NCBI GenBank assembly: GCA_964488555.1
Contig: CAZAUF010000002.1
Span: 62,001-126,000 of the forward strand
Reading direction: 5' to 3'
DNA from: UBA2112 sp964488555
Lineage (GTDB): Bacteria > Patescibacteriota > Saccharimonadia > Saccharimonadales > Saccharimonadaceae
DNA: 64,000 bases
The notes beneath the pieces were generated by a model. The model was given only the letters and a program-made list of their open reading frames with translations, had not been told where the DNA came from and made no database searches. Shown here one piece after another: positions 41,469-49,269 of the stretch (position 1 is the first letter of the stretch; the number at the start of each line of letters is the position of its first letter). A program made the translations under genes and the position numbers.

Positions 41469-41496
41469 GCAAACTCCGCCTACTGACGGAGTTTGC
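41469..41496. terminator. Hairpin after the 139-aa Pro/Thr-rich gene
   Basis: GCAAACTCCG and CGGAGTTTGC form a perfect 10-bp stem around an 8-nt loop. No U-tract follows on the minus strand, so termination is probable but not certain. Confidence 0.55.
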
Positions 41497-41514
41497 AAAG
41501 TATATGGATATCTA

Positions 41515-41934
41515 TTACTGAGCAGGGCTCTGAGGCGTACCATCTGACGACTTATCGGATGACTGTTCGCCTCCGTCGGCTTCAGGCTGTGTCGGTAGCG
41601 TCGGTGGCGTACCTTCGTCGCCAGTCGGCTCGGCACTCACGCTGTCAGGCACATCGAGCGTTGGAGGCTCTTCATCTGGACCGACGGTCGGTACCGGAGT
41701 AGAAAGCTCAGGCGCTCCCTCGGTACCGTTCGGCGTTGTCACGTCTGTACCGCCCACAGGAGTCGGCTCTACCTCACTGCCTGTTGGCGCATCAAGCTGC
41801 GGTGGCGGGGTCTGCGACTCATGTGACTGTGCGGGAACTTCCGGTTCCTTTGGCTTCTTGCCGAAGAGTTTTGCCCAGAATCCTTGCTTTGGTGGTTCTG
41901 GCGGGGTGATGTTTGTGTTGTCTGCTGGAGGCAT
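41515..41934 (-). CDS. Low-complexity Pro/Thr/Glu-rich protein, 139 aa
   Basis: Begins MPPADNTNITPPEPPKQ, has a short basic-aromatic patch GFWAKLFGKKPKEP that may bind membrane, then about 110 residues of Pro, Thr, Glu, Ser and Gly with no predicted fold. I recognise no family. Its unusual composition matches the Pro-rich tail of its upstream neighbour's type. Confidence 0.65.
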   Translation of the reverse strand: MPPADNTNITPPEPPKQGFWAKLFGKKPKEPEVPAQSHESQTPPPQLDAPTGSEVEPTPVGGTDVTTPNGTEGAPELSTPVPTVGPDEEPPTLDVPDSVSAEPTGDEGTPPTLPTQPEADGGEQSSDKSSDGTPQSPAQ

Positions 41935-41986
41935 GGTATTTCCTTGCTTAGTTCTCCTTAAACACTAGCTTTTTCGTAAAAGCCTG

Positions 41987-43132
41987 TCAACCAAGCCACT
42001 GCGACAAATTACCTGGATGTACCAGTATGGCCTCTGTATTGGGATAAGTGTCACTAAAATATTTCGGCGTTGTGAGCTTTTTGTCAGCATACGAAAAATC
42101 ATATGCAGCATACGTGTCGTTCCTTGCCTCCACAAGATCCAACTCGCTACCAAGCGACCGCCAATAGTAACGCTGAACCCGTTCATCACGCGCTTGCCAA
42201 TACTTCATGCGCTCGTTCATGCAGAAATTTTCCCATAACGCATCACGATCAGTACGGAGGTCGAGTGGCTGCAACGACTCAATAAGTGCATTTCGGATAC
42301 CTAGATCGTAGAAGTAAACCTTGCGCTTGCGGTTACTCAACATGCCTTGCTGTGTACCAGTAAGCGCGGGGAGACGATACACCACAAATGCCATCTCAAG
42401 CAATGTGATGTAGCGTTCGATCGTCTCTGTCTTCACGCCAAACGTCACGCCAAGTTCGTGATACGACACCTCTTGCCCTATTTGGAGAGCCAACGCCTGT
42501 AGTAGTCGTGGGAGTAACTGGCGTTGCCGAAGTTCCACAAGCTCCAGACTGTCTTTGTATACATAATTATTGGCAAGAGCCACAATCTCTTCATCGGCAC
42601 GGCTGTCATCGGTCAATACAATACCCGGATAACTGCCGAGGCGCAGAAGTCGCGGCAACAACGTTTCCATCTGTAAATCGCTATAGCCAAAGTAATGTTT
42701 GATCTCCGTGAGTGAAAGCGGAGTGAGCATAAACTCATACGCTCGACCAGTGAGTGGCTCCTTGACCTTGCCTGCCAGATCGAACGATGAGCTGCCAGTC
42801 GCGATGATGTCGAGCTCAGGATGAGTGTCGATGAGGAGTTTGAGCGTGAGGCCGATATTTTCTACCCTCTGAGCCTCGTCGATAACGACACGTTTCGCTT
42901 GTCCGATCACGCGCTCAAGCGCGGCCAAACTAGTTGGCTTAAGCGCGTCTGCCGTCACCATTTCATCACAGTTCAAGTACAGCCGCTCCTCTGGGGCTGC
43001 CTCACTCAAAAGCTGCTTGGCTACCGTGGTCTTGCCGACTCGCCGCGGCCCATAAAGCACGATCACCCGCCCTCGTCCCAGGTGGGAGCGGATAAGCGGG
43101 GTGATCGTTCGTTCTATCATTTTCTCTGCCAT
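41987..43132 (-). CDS. AAA_14 / DUF4143 ATPase
   Basis: 381 aa. Walker A LYGPRRVGKTT at about residue 26, Walker B-like VVIDEAQRV, sensor-like IIATGSSSFDLAG, then the DUF4143 C-terminal domain (from about 205), a winged-helix (YHELGVTFGVKTETIERYITLLE) and a restriction-fold-like segment (GSELDLVEAR). The family is widespread in bacteria and archaea and its job is not settled; roles in stress or as toxin-antitoxin-like units have been proposed. A palindrome with 10-bp arms abuts the start codon, suggesting autoregulation. Confidence 0.9.
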   Translation of the reverse strand: MAEKMIERTITPLIRSHLGRGRVIVLYGPRRVGKTTVAKQLLSEAAPEERLYLNCDEMVTADALKPTSLAALERVIGQAKRVVIDEAQRVENIGLTLKLLIDTHPELDIIATGSSSFDLAGKVKEPLTGRAYEFMLTPLSLTEIKHYFGYSDLQMETLLPRLLRLGSYPGIVLTDDSRADEEIVALANNYVYKDSLELVELRQRQLLPRLLQALALQIGQEVSYHELGVTFGVKTETIERYITLLEMAFVVYRLPALTGTQQGMLSNRKRKVYFYDLGIRNALIESLQPLDLRTDRDALWENFCMNERMKYWQARDERVQRYYWRSLGSELDLVEARNDTYAAYDFSYADKKLTTPKYFSDTYPNTEAILVHPGNLSQWLG

Positions 43133-43133
43133 A

Positions 43134-43162
43134 CTGGAAATAATAGCATAAGTTATTTCCAG
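43134..43162. promoter_or_regulatory. Palindromic operator at the DUF4143 ATPase start
   Basis: CTGGAAATAA (43134-43143), 9-nt spacer TAGCATAAG, TTATTTCCAG (43153-43162). On the minus strand TATTAT lies 7 nt before the ATG at 43132, so the inner parts overlap the -10. A bound protein, perhaps the ATPase through its winged helix, would block transcription. Confidence 0.7.
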
Positions 43163-43180
43163 TAGACTAGAGATTTTGGA

Positions 43181-44830
43181 CTAAAAGCCCATGCCACCAG
43201 GCATGCCGCCGCCCATAGGTGCGGCTGGAGCCTCTGGCTCAGGGATGTCAACCACGAGCGCGCCCATCGTCGCGGCAGTCGATGCGATAGATACGGCGTT
43301 TTGCACCGCTTCTCGAGTGACTTTGACGGGGTCGATAACGCCCGCCTTTTTGACATCGATCAGTCCTGCATCAGGACTATTCACATCGATACCCTGTCCT
43401 GCCTTGGCAGCTTCTACTTGCGCGAGTAGTGCCTCACTGTTTAGCCCGGCGTTGCTCGTGATGAGTGTAAATGGCACGCGGAGCGCGTTTTTCAGAATCT
43501 GACGACCTGCACTGATACTGTCGGAGCCCTCTGCAGAGATAGTTGCAGCCAGATTGACAAGTGTCACGCCGCCACCGGCTACGATACCTTCCGCTAGTGC
43601 AGCCTTGGTAGCAGCCACAGCGTCATCCACACGGAATTTCTTTTCTTCGATTTCGGTTTCGGTTGCACCACCGACTTTGATCACGGCTACTTTACCACTC
43701 AGTGCTGCAGCACGTTTTTCGTACTGTTCTTTGTCGTATTCACTGCTGGCGTTTTCTGCCTGAGCAACGATTTGAGTGATACGTGCGGTTACATCGCTTG
43801 GCTTGCCTGCACCCTCGATGATAGTCGTCGCGTCTTTGCCTACGATGACCTTGCGCGCGCTACCGACAGCCTCCAAACCAACGTTTTCAAACGTCAGGCC
43901 TTGCTCATCGCTGATCACAGCACCGCCAGTCAAGATAGCGATATCTTCCAGAATCTCTTTGCGACGATCACCGTACGACGGTGCCTTGACCGCCACGGTG
44001 TTGAGTACACCCTTGAGCTTGTTGAGGATCAGCACGCTGAGTGCTTCACCTTCCACGTCGTCGGCAATGAGCACGACATCTTTTTTCCCGGCAGCGGCCA
44101 GTTTTTCGATAAGCGGCAAGAATTCAGAAACATTGGCGATCTTCTTGTCAGTGATGATGACCGACGGCTTCTCATACACAGCCTCTTGGCGGCTAGCATC
44201 GGTGACAAAGAACGGCGACGACCAACCCTTGTCCAGGCTGAAGCCTTCGACGACCTCGGCCTCGAGCTCTAGTCCCTGCCCTGCTTCGACGGTTACCACG
44301 CCATCCTTGCCCACCTTTTCGATCACACCGGCGATGAGCTTGCCGATTTGTGCGTCACCCGCGCTGATGGTTGCGACCTCAGCCACACGCTCGGTGTTAC
44401 CTTCGATACTTTCCGAGAGTTTGTCGAGCTGCTTAGTGATTTCCGCCCCGGCCTGCTCGATACCTTTGCGAAGTTCCATCGGGTTGTGGCCTGCCGCAAT
44501 CAGACGGTTGGCTTCTTTGAGAATGTTGTATGTCAGCACAGTCACAGTGGTAGTGCCGTCACCTGCAGCCTTGTTGAGCTTCTGTGCAGCTTGCTTGATA
44601 AGCTCCGCACCTACTTTGTAGCCAAGCGTTTCATCGTCTTGCTCTGGCAGGCTCACGCTTTCGGCAACAGTCACGCCGTCGTGTGTCACCGTCGGACCAC
44701 CGTATCCCTTGGCAATTACCACGTTGCGACCCTTTGGACCGTACGTTACCTTCACTGCATCGTAGAGTGCTTTCGCGCCGCCGAGCACACGCTCGCGGGC
44801 GTCATCATCATAAAAAACTTTTTTAGCCAT
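43181..44830 (-). CDS. groEL: Chaperonin GroEL
   Basis: Folds proteins in a double ring with GroES. N-terminus MAKKVFYDDDARERVLGG, ATP site VTYGPKGRNVVI and GDGTTTVTVL, and the Gly-Met-rich C-terminus (GGGMPGGMGF) are all present. 549 aa, full length. AGGAGG lies 8 nt before the ATG. Follows groES by 13 nt in one operon controlled by CIRCE. Confidence 0.98.
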   Translation of the reverse strand: MAKKVFYDDDARERVLGGAKALYDAVKVTYGPKGRNVVIAKGYGGPTVTHDGVTVAESVSLPEQDDETLGYKVGAELIKQAAQKLNKAAGDGTTTVTVLTYNILKEANRLIAAGHNPMELRKGIEQAGAEITKQLDKLSESIEGNTERVAEVATISAGDAQIGKLIAGVIEKVGKDGVVTVEAGQGLELEAEVVEGFSLDKGWSSPFFVTDASRQEAVYEKPSVIITDKKIANVSEFLPLIEKLAAAGKKDVVLIADDVEGEALSVLILNKLKGVLNTVAVKAPSYGDRRKEILEDIAILTGGAVISDEQGLTFENVGLEAVGSARKVIVGKDATTIIEGAGKPSDVTARITQIVAQAENASSEYDKEQYEKRAAALSGKVAVIKVGGATETEIEEKKFRVDDAVAATKAALAEGIVAGGGVTLVNLAATISAEGSDSISAGRQILKNALRVPFTLITSNAGLNSEALLAQVEAAKAGQGIDVNSPDAGLIDVKKAGVIDPVKVTREAVQNAVSIASTAATMGALVVDIPEPEAPAAPMGGGMPGGMGF

Positions 44831-44843
44831 TGCGTTTCACCTC

Positions 44844-45107
44844 CTATACAGTTGCCAGTACGTCATCTTCACGTACGATGATATATTCCGTGCCGTCCAC
44901 CTTGAGCTCGGTCGTCGTGTAATCTTTGTAGACGATGCGATCGCCCTTTTTGATACCTTTTACATCTGGACCGATTGCCTCTACAGTCGCCATGACCGGT
45001 TTTTCCTTGGCCGTATCAGGCAAGTAAATGCCGCTCGCAGTCTGGGTTTTCGCCTCCTCACGGACAGCGACCACACGGTCAGCAAGCGGTTTGATTGGAC
45101 TACTCAT
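44844..45107 (-). CDS. groES: Co-chaperonin GroES
   Basis: 87 aa. IKPLADRVVAVREEA, the mobile loop TASGIYLPDTAKEKP and the C-terminal VDGTEYIIVREDDVLA are canonical. It caps the GroEL chamber. GGAGGAG lies 8 nt before the ATG. Downstream of CIRCE and a TTGCAA, 17 nt, TACAAT promoter. Confidence 0.97.
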   Translation of the reverse strand: MSSPIKPLADRVVAVREEAKTQTASGIYLPDTAKEKPVMATVEAIGPDVKGIKKGDRIVYKDYTTTELKVDGTEYIIVREDDVLATV

Positions 45108-45143
45108 ATTTGTGCTCCTCCGTGTTTTTACTTTGTATATCTC

Positions 45144-45172
45144 ATTGTAGACAAAAAAATTAGCACTTGCAA
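45144..45172 (-). promoter_or_regulatory. groESL promoter
   Basis: TTGCAA (45167-45172), 17-nt spacer, TACAAT (45144-45149) on the minus strand. The -35 lies inside CIRCE. Confidence 0.65.
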
Positions 45173-45186
45173 GGGCAGAGTGCTAA
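45160..45186. promoter_or_regulatory. CIRCE element (HrcA operator)
   Basis: TTAGCACTT, 9 nt, GAGTGCTAA: one mismatch to the CIRCE consensus. It overlaps the -35 of groES, so HrcA repression of groESL is expected. Confidence 0.92.
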
Positions 45187-45199
45187 TTTATTCTTTTGC

Positions 45200-45874
45200 C
45201 TATTTTCGTGGGGCGTTTCGTATGGTGATATGAGAGTCAAAAACTTCGTCATCAACGTCATCGTCTTCTACATAGCTATGATCAAGCGTTGCTCGCTTTG
45301 CCATGGCGTTTTTGATTTCTCTTTTGGTCTTGAGACCGAAGTCACTCGTACGCGGCAACTCCCCTTCCTCAATCTCTATCGATGCTTTTATAGAGTCCAG
45401 CTCTGCTTCAAGTTCGTCTTTGATGCTATCGAGCTCTGCCTGACTCATCGATTCACCATCGGCAGTTCTCGGAAGTTCATTGAGTTGATCGACAATGTGT
45501 GCCGCTCGGCTATATAGATAATCTATGTACGCTTCTTCGTCATCAAAATCATCTTCGCCACGATAGCGACCGTCTTCAAAATCTTTGACGTTTTCTAGAG
45601 ACTCTGTTTCGATTTTTTCACTGGCTTCTGCAAATTTAAGCTCATCCGAAGTCAGATCTGCATGCAGACCATCTTGAATAGCTTCCTTCATGTACGTTTT
45701 ATCAGCGGCAATAGGCCCACGCTCATTCCAGCGTTTACGCCAATCCTTACTCACAAAATCATTTTGCTCGGCACGCCCACGACGTTGTGCAGCTTCACCG
45801 TGATTTTGCTTGCCACTAAAACGATTAAACGATTTTGCTCTTTTGGACTGTGGTTTTTCCATCATACTGGTCAT
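45200..45874 (-). CDS. Acidic hypothetical protein, 224 aa
   Basis: A basic first 50 residues (SKRAKSFNRFSGKQNHGEA, RKRWNERGP) lead to a strongly acidic helical middle (DFEDGRYRGEDDFDDEEAYIDYL) and a Lys/Arg patch near the end. No membrane segment. I recognise no family. AAAGGA lies 8 nt before the ATG. It is 22 nt downstream of the next acidic gene and probably in the same operon. Confidence 0.65.
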   Translation of the reverse strand: MTSMMEKPQSKRAKSFNRFSGKQNHGEAAQRRGRAEQNDFVSKDWRKRWNERGPIAADKTYMKEAIQDGLHADLTSDELKFAEASEKIETESLENVKDFEDGRYRGEDDFDDEEAYIDYLYSRAAHIVDQLNELPRTADGESMSQAELDSIKDELEAELDSIKASIEIEEGELPRTSDFGLKTKREIKNAMAKRATLDHSYVEDDDVDDEVFDSHITIRNAPRK

Positions 45875-45896
45875 AGCAAAGGTCCTTTCTGCTGCT

Positions 45897-46280
45897 CTAA
45901 ACGTCGTCGCTATCTGGATCGCCGAGCTCGTCTTTCAAATCCTCGGGGAGCTCATCGTGATCTTCGTCAATGGCTGATTCGGGTCGAGTTGAGTCATGGA
46001 TGGTAAATCCAGCGAACAATTCATTTCGAACCTCTTCGTCTTCGGCATCACGGATGGCAGTTTCTGCTGCGCGGTCAAACTTCTCAGGATCAACGACTGC
46101 ATCGGTCGCTTCAGCTTGGCTCTGCCTGTACTCTTCTCGTGTGGCTATGCGACCAAGCGCAGGAATCTTGAACATTTCAACTGATTCCTGTTCTGGCAGT
46201 ATGTCGCCGCGATTGAGGCTTGGATTCTTCTCGTTCATGTTTGATGGTTTTGGAGCTGTTGGTTTTTCTATGGTGGTCAT
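45897..46280 (-). CDS. Acidic hypothetical protein, 127 aa
   Basis: Pro/Asn-rich start (MTTIEKPTAPKPSNMNEKNP), a helical middle (ATREEYRQSQAEATDAVVDPE) and an Asp/Glu-rich C-terminus. No family recognised. Promoter TTGACA (46310-46315), 16 nt, TATAAT (46288-46293), then 7 nt to the ATG. Confidence 0.65.
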   Translation of the reverse strand: MTTIEKPTAPKPSNMNEKNPSLNRGDILPEQESVEMFKIPALGRIATREEYRQSQAEATDAVVDPEKFDRAAETAIRDAEDEEVRNELFAGFTIHDSTRPESAIDEDHDELPEDLKDELGDPDSDDV

Positions 46281-46287
46281 GCTTACA

Positions 46288-46315
46288 ATTATACATATTT
46301 TTACATAAATGTCAA
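46288..46315 (-). promoter_or_regulatory. Consensus promoter of the acidic-protein pair
   Basis: TTGACA and TATAAT, both perfect, spaced by 16 nt, and only 7 nt from the ATG at 46280. Confidence 0.7.
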
Positions 46316-46350
46316 TACTGTTTATGCTCTCTACCTCTGTAAACCTATGA

Positions 46351-46382
46351 AAAGAGGGGCGGCCAGTTGCGACCGCCCCTCA
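46351..46382 (-). terminator. Terminator of the 68-aa gene
   Basis: GAGGGGCGG, 10-nt loop, CCGCCCCTC, then TTTTC on the minus strand. The stop codon TGA touches the stem. Confidence 0.8.
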
Positions 46383-46586
46383 TGTTCCTGATGCTTCCGC
46401 CTGCTTATTGCTCTGGATTTTTTCGTGAATCATTTGACCGATTGTCGCTTCGCAACCAGCACATTCGCGAGTATGCTGCGCTACGACGGTGATGTCGTGT
46501 TCGGTCAGTTCAGAGTCCGCGATGACATCGCGGAAAAATTTGCAGACAGGCGGAACCGTATCAGGCGAAACCCATTCGCCAGACAT
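46380..46586 (-). CDS. Small protein with putative zinc-finger His-Cys-Cys motif, 68 aa
   Basis: Has PPVCKFFRD and HTRECAGCEATIG: His-x3-Cys-x2-Cys is the core of anti-sigma zf-HC2 modules. No membrane segment or sigma-binding domain is seen. It could be a stand-alone zinc-binding anti-sigma-like or a regulator; not certain. The start ATG 46586 follows GGAGG at about 8 nt. Confidence 0.6.
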   Translation of the reverse strand: MSGEWVSPDTVPPVCKFFRDVIADSELTEHDITVVAQHTRECAGCEATIGQMIHEKIQSNKQAEASGT

Positions 46587-46651
46587 ATTCCACCTCCATA
46601 TCGTTCAGGAACGCTACAATTATAGTACAATAATATGCCTATAAAATCAAT

Positions 46652-47668
46652 CTATTCATCGAGCATTTGGTGGATGGTACGTCGCAGCTTGTCTTGGCCG
46701 GTTGGAGTGTAGTCAAACCCTTCCGCAGGAATCTCGCCAAACGAATTGGCATTCAATATATAGTGCGGAAAGTCACGTCCATCCCTGCTTTTCATTTCGG
46801 TGAAATAATATGGCGGCGCATTTGCTGCGTCTACCCACTCAAGCCCTTGCAGTTCAGCGATTGTTCGCAGGTATGAGCCGCGTGTTTTTGTGTCCACAAG
46901 AATAGTCTTGTCATCTTCTTTACGCGTTACGATCATATCTATACCCTCCAGGTCTGAATCGGTGTCATCGGGTATAGCAACATCCAGTCGTGGGTCAGCG
47001 CGCAAACCGTTTTCCGGTGCGACTTCATACGAGGTGCCGTTCATGATCGTGGTCAGCTCATCGATGCGCGTTTCTGGGTCTTTACCAGAAATCTCGGAGC
47101 TATGGCCAATCTCTTTGTTGAGTGCCAAACTTTCCAGCTTGAGTGCTTCCACGATCGCGGTCTTGTATCCTGGTTTCAACTTAGGTGGAAGACTGCGCAC
47201 GATATCACGAACCATATCGTTGTACTGCGACAGCACAGCCTTGCTCTCATGGCGGCGACGATGCTTCAACGCATCGGACACCTGTGGCGCAAACAGAACC
47301 GCCTTTGCCATGAGCTCGTGTGTCAGCTGGCTTCGCGTCATGTCATCTGTTATCCGTTCGTCATTGAGGCGTGCATTTTGTGCGATATAGGCCAGACGCA
47401 CCGTATTGGTATTCATCGGTAGCTTGACGCCCTTTTCGCGCTGATATATATCACGGACACGACGCAGATGATCGAGTGCAGCATTGCGCGTACCCATCCG
47501 CAGCTCGTCAGTGAGCGACAGTTGCCGCTCGCCGTCTCTGCCAATTCGCGGCGGTCTGACATCCACACGGTCAAGCACCCGCGCCCCCGCGTGACGATCA
47601 CGTCGCACGTCCGGGTCACGATGCGCGTGCTCATGATTGCGAGGGTGATTCTCTATGTGGCGTGTCAT
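46652..47668 (-). CDS. Hypothetical protein with PD-(D/E)XK-like nuclease core, 338 aa
   Basis: A His/Arg/Asp-rich start (NHPRNHEHAHRDPDVRRDRH), a helical region with many Arg and Leu, then about residues 225-280 EVAPENGLRADPRL, SDLEGIDMIVTR, TILVDTKTRGSYL. Asp, then Asp-x-Lys with a preceding Glu, fits the PD-(D/E)XK nuclease or nuclease-like fold. I recognise no named family and see no partner methyltransferase. Its promoter has TTGACA, 16 nt, TATAAT with a palindrome in the spacer. Confidence 0.7.
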   Translation of the reverse strand: MTRHIENHPRNHEHAHRDPDVRRDRHAGARVLDRVDVRPPRIGRDGERQLSLTDELRMGTRNAALDHLRRVRDIYQREKGVKLPMNTNTVRLAYIAQNARLNDERITDDMTRSQLTHELMAKAVLFAPQVSDALKHRRRHESKAVLSQYNDMVRDIVRSLPPKLKPGYKTAIVEALKLESLALNKEIGHSSEISGKDPETRIDELTTIMNGTSYEVAPENGLRADPRLDVAIPDDTDSDLEGIDMIVTRKEDDKTILVDTKTRGSYLRTIAELQGLEWVDAANAPPYYFTEMKSRDGRDFPHYILNANSFGEIPAEGFDYTPTGQDKLRRTIHQMLDE

Positions 47669-47704
47669 GTTTTAAAGGTGTTTATGTTAAATGGTTATGC
47701 TTAA

Positions 47705-47732
47705 ATTATACACAAAATTGTGTATTTGTCAA
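47705..47732 (-). promoter_or_regulatory. Promoter with palindromic operator in its spacer
   Basis: TTGACA (47727-47732), 16 nt, TATAAT (47705-47710) on the minus strand. The palindrome ATACACAA-AA-TTGTGTAT (47708-47725) fills the spacer and overlaps the -10, a repressor-like geometry. The leader is about 35 nt. Confidence 0.65.
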
Positions 47733-47748
47733 TGTGGTTATGTTTTAG

Positions 47749-48183
47749 CTATTTTGTGATAAGCTTGCCTTTTTCGACAGCTGGCAAGAAGTTACCCGCC
47801 TCAATGAGCTGATTGACCTCCGTCAAACCTGACTCGGCCATAATCGGTGCAGCCATGAGGTCATAAAGTGTCACTATCGTCAGACTTTGAGCAGCATCTC
47901 GATCTACGAGTGCGCCGCCTGCGGCTTTTGCTTCTCTGATAGCAGCCACGAGTGCTGCTTGGTCCCCTGTACCGGCATCTATGACAGTTCGTCCCTGCAG
48001 CAGCAGACCCTCTACAAACGCGCGCGCGCTGGCTTCGTCGGCGTCCTCTGTTTTGACGACCACCACGTCGCGCTCTTCCGGTAGCCATTCAGCAAAGGCT
48101 TTGCCAGCGTTCCAAATGTATTCGGTCGTGCCGGATTCGCCGATACGACCACGGATGTCGGTGGATGAAAAGATAGTTCCCAT
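47749..48183 (-). CDS. Stand-alone phosphohexomutase domain I-like protein, 144 aa
   Basis: Begins MGTIFSSTDIRGRIGESGTTEYIWNAGKAFAEWL, like domain I of phosphomannomutase/phosphoglucomutase (FGTDGIRG... then DVVVVKTEDADE), then LLLQGRTVIDAGTGDQAA. The catalytic phosphoserine loop (TASHNP) and domains II-IV are missing. So it is either a regulatory or binding remnant, or a decayed gene. TATCAT lies 8 nt before the ATG. Divergent from the FemX-like gene by 47 nt. Confidence 0.65.
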   Translation of the reverse strand: MGTIFSSTDIRGRIGESGTTEYIWNAGKAFAEWLPEERDVVVVKTEDADEASARAFVEGLLLQGRTVIDAGTGDQAALVAAIREAKAAGGALVDRDAAQSLTIVTLYDLMAAPIMAESGLTEVNQLIEAGNFLPAVEKGKLITK

Positions 48184-48218
48184 TACTTAATATGATACCA
48201 GATGCGACAGATTCTTAG

Positions 48219-48224
48219 TACAAT
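48219..48224 (+). promoter_or_regulatory. -10 hexamer of the FemX-like gene, leaderless type
   Basis: TACAAT, 6 nt before ATG 48231. Confidence 0.55.
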
Positions 48225-48230
48225 AGGTCC

Positions 48231-49268
48231 ATGACCGTACGCTTCGCGACAGACGACGAAATAAATATCTGGAATGAAAAAATCCTTGCCAATCCTGATG
48301 GCGGTAGCGTATTTCAGGGTGAAGAGTTTGCCCAGCAAAAAAAGATTTCCGGCTGGACACCTCGCTATGTCATGGCGGACGATATAGCGTTGACTATCCA
48401 CGAAAAGCAAGTTTTTGGTCTCGGTAAATTGTGGTATCTCCCCAAGGGTCCCGGTGTAACCAGCCCCGTCCAGGTGGGCGACAGGATTCCTGAGCTTCGT
48501 AAGCTCGCTCACGAAAATGGCGTGTTCGTCGTCAAGATGGAACCGGAACTCCACAAGACCGATGATGCCATGAAGGCACTCACCGAGCTGGGTTTAGTGC
48601 GCGTACAGCACGTACAGCCAAGTTCAACCATCTTGGTGGACTTGTCCCCCGACCTCGACACGATCCTGGCAAAATTGAACCAAAAGGGCCGCCATGCCCT
48701 GCGCCGGGCTGAGCGGGACGGAGTGAAGGTAAAGCGTGTCGATGCTTCAGACGAGAACTGCAAAATCTTTTATGATCTGCTCGCCGTCACCGCCAACGGA
48801 TCTTTTGCTATCAGAAAATACGAGTACTACCGTGCCTATTGGCAGCGTTATGTCGACGCTGGACTTGGCCAGCTATTTTTCGCCTATGCTGGTAACGACT
48901 TAGTTGCCGCGGCATTTGCCATGGTGTTTGGTCAGAAGAGCACCTACAAGGACGGCGCAAGCGTCCGTGAACGCCCTGTTTATGGTGCGAGTCACCTGCT
49001 CCAATGGCACGTCATACAGTGGGCCAAAGAGCAGGGGTCACTACAGCACGACCTCTGTGGCACACCACCGAGCGACCGTATCAAGGACGAAACGCATCCG
49101 TTTTATGGGTTCGGGCGATTCAAAAGTAGCTTCAACAAACAAGTGACAGATTACGTGGGTACGTTCGACCTGGTCGTCCACCCTCGCCAATACCGACTTT
49201 GGACGAAGTTTGTCCAAAAGGTCGTGCGCCGACTCTGGTGGCATCGCCATCACGAAAACTGGTATTAG
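48231..49268 (+). CDS. FemAB/FemX-family peptidoglycan bridge aminoacyltransferase
   Basis: Adds the first amino acid of the peptidoglycan cross-bridge from aminoacyl-tRNA in this family. Two GNAT-like halves are visible: N-terminal GSVFQGEEFAQQKKI...LWYLPKGPG, then KGRHALRRAERDGV, a tRNA-binding-type basic helix, and C-terminal LFFAYAGNDLVAAAFAMVFG, with YKDGASVRERPVYGASHLLQW. A C-terminal basic-Trp segment follows. 345 aa. It sits next to the Mur ligase, fitting cell-wall work. Confidence 0.88.
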   Translation: MTVRFATDDEINIWNEKILANPDGGSVFQGEEFAQQKKISGWTPRYVMADDIALTIHEKQVFGLGKLWYLPKGPGVTSPVQVGDRIPELRKLAHENGVFVVKMEPELHKTDDAMKALTELGLVRVQHVQPSSTILVDLSPDLDTILAKLNQKGRHALRRAERDGVKVKRVDASDENCKIFYDLLAVTANGSFAIRKYEYYRAYWQRYVDAGLGQLFFAYAGNDLVAAAFAMVFGQKSTYKDGASVRERPVYGASHLLQWHVIQWAKEQGSLQHDLCGTPPSDRIKDETHPFYGFGRFKSSFNKQVTDYVGTFDLVVHPRQYRLWTKFVQKVVRRLWWHRHHENWY

Positions 49269-49269
49269 C

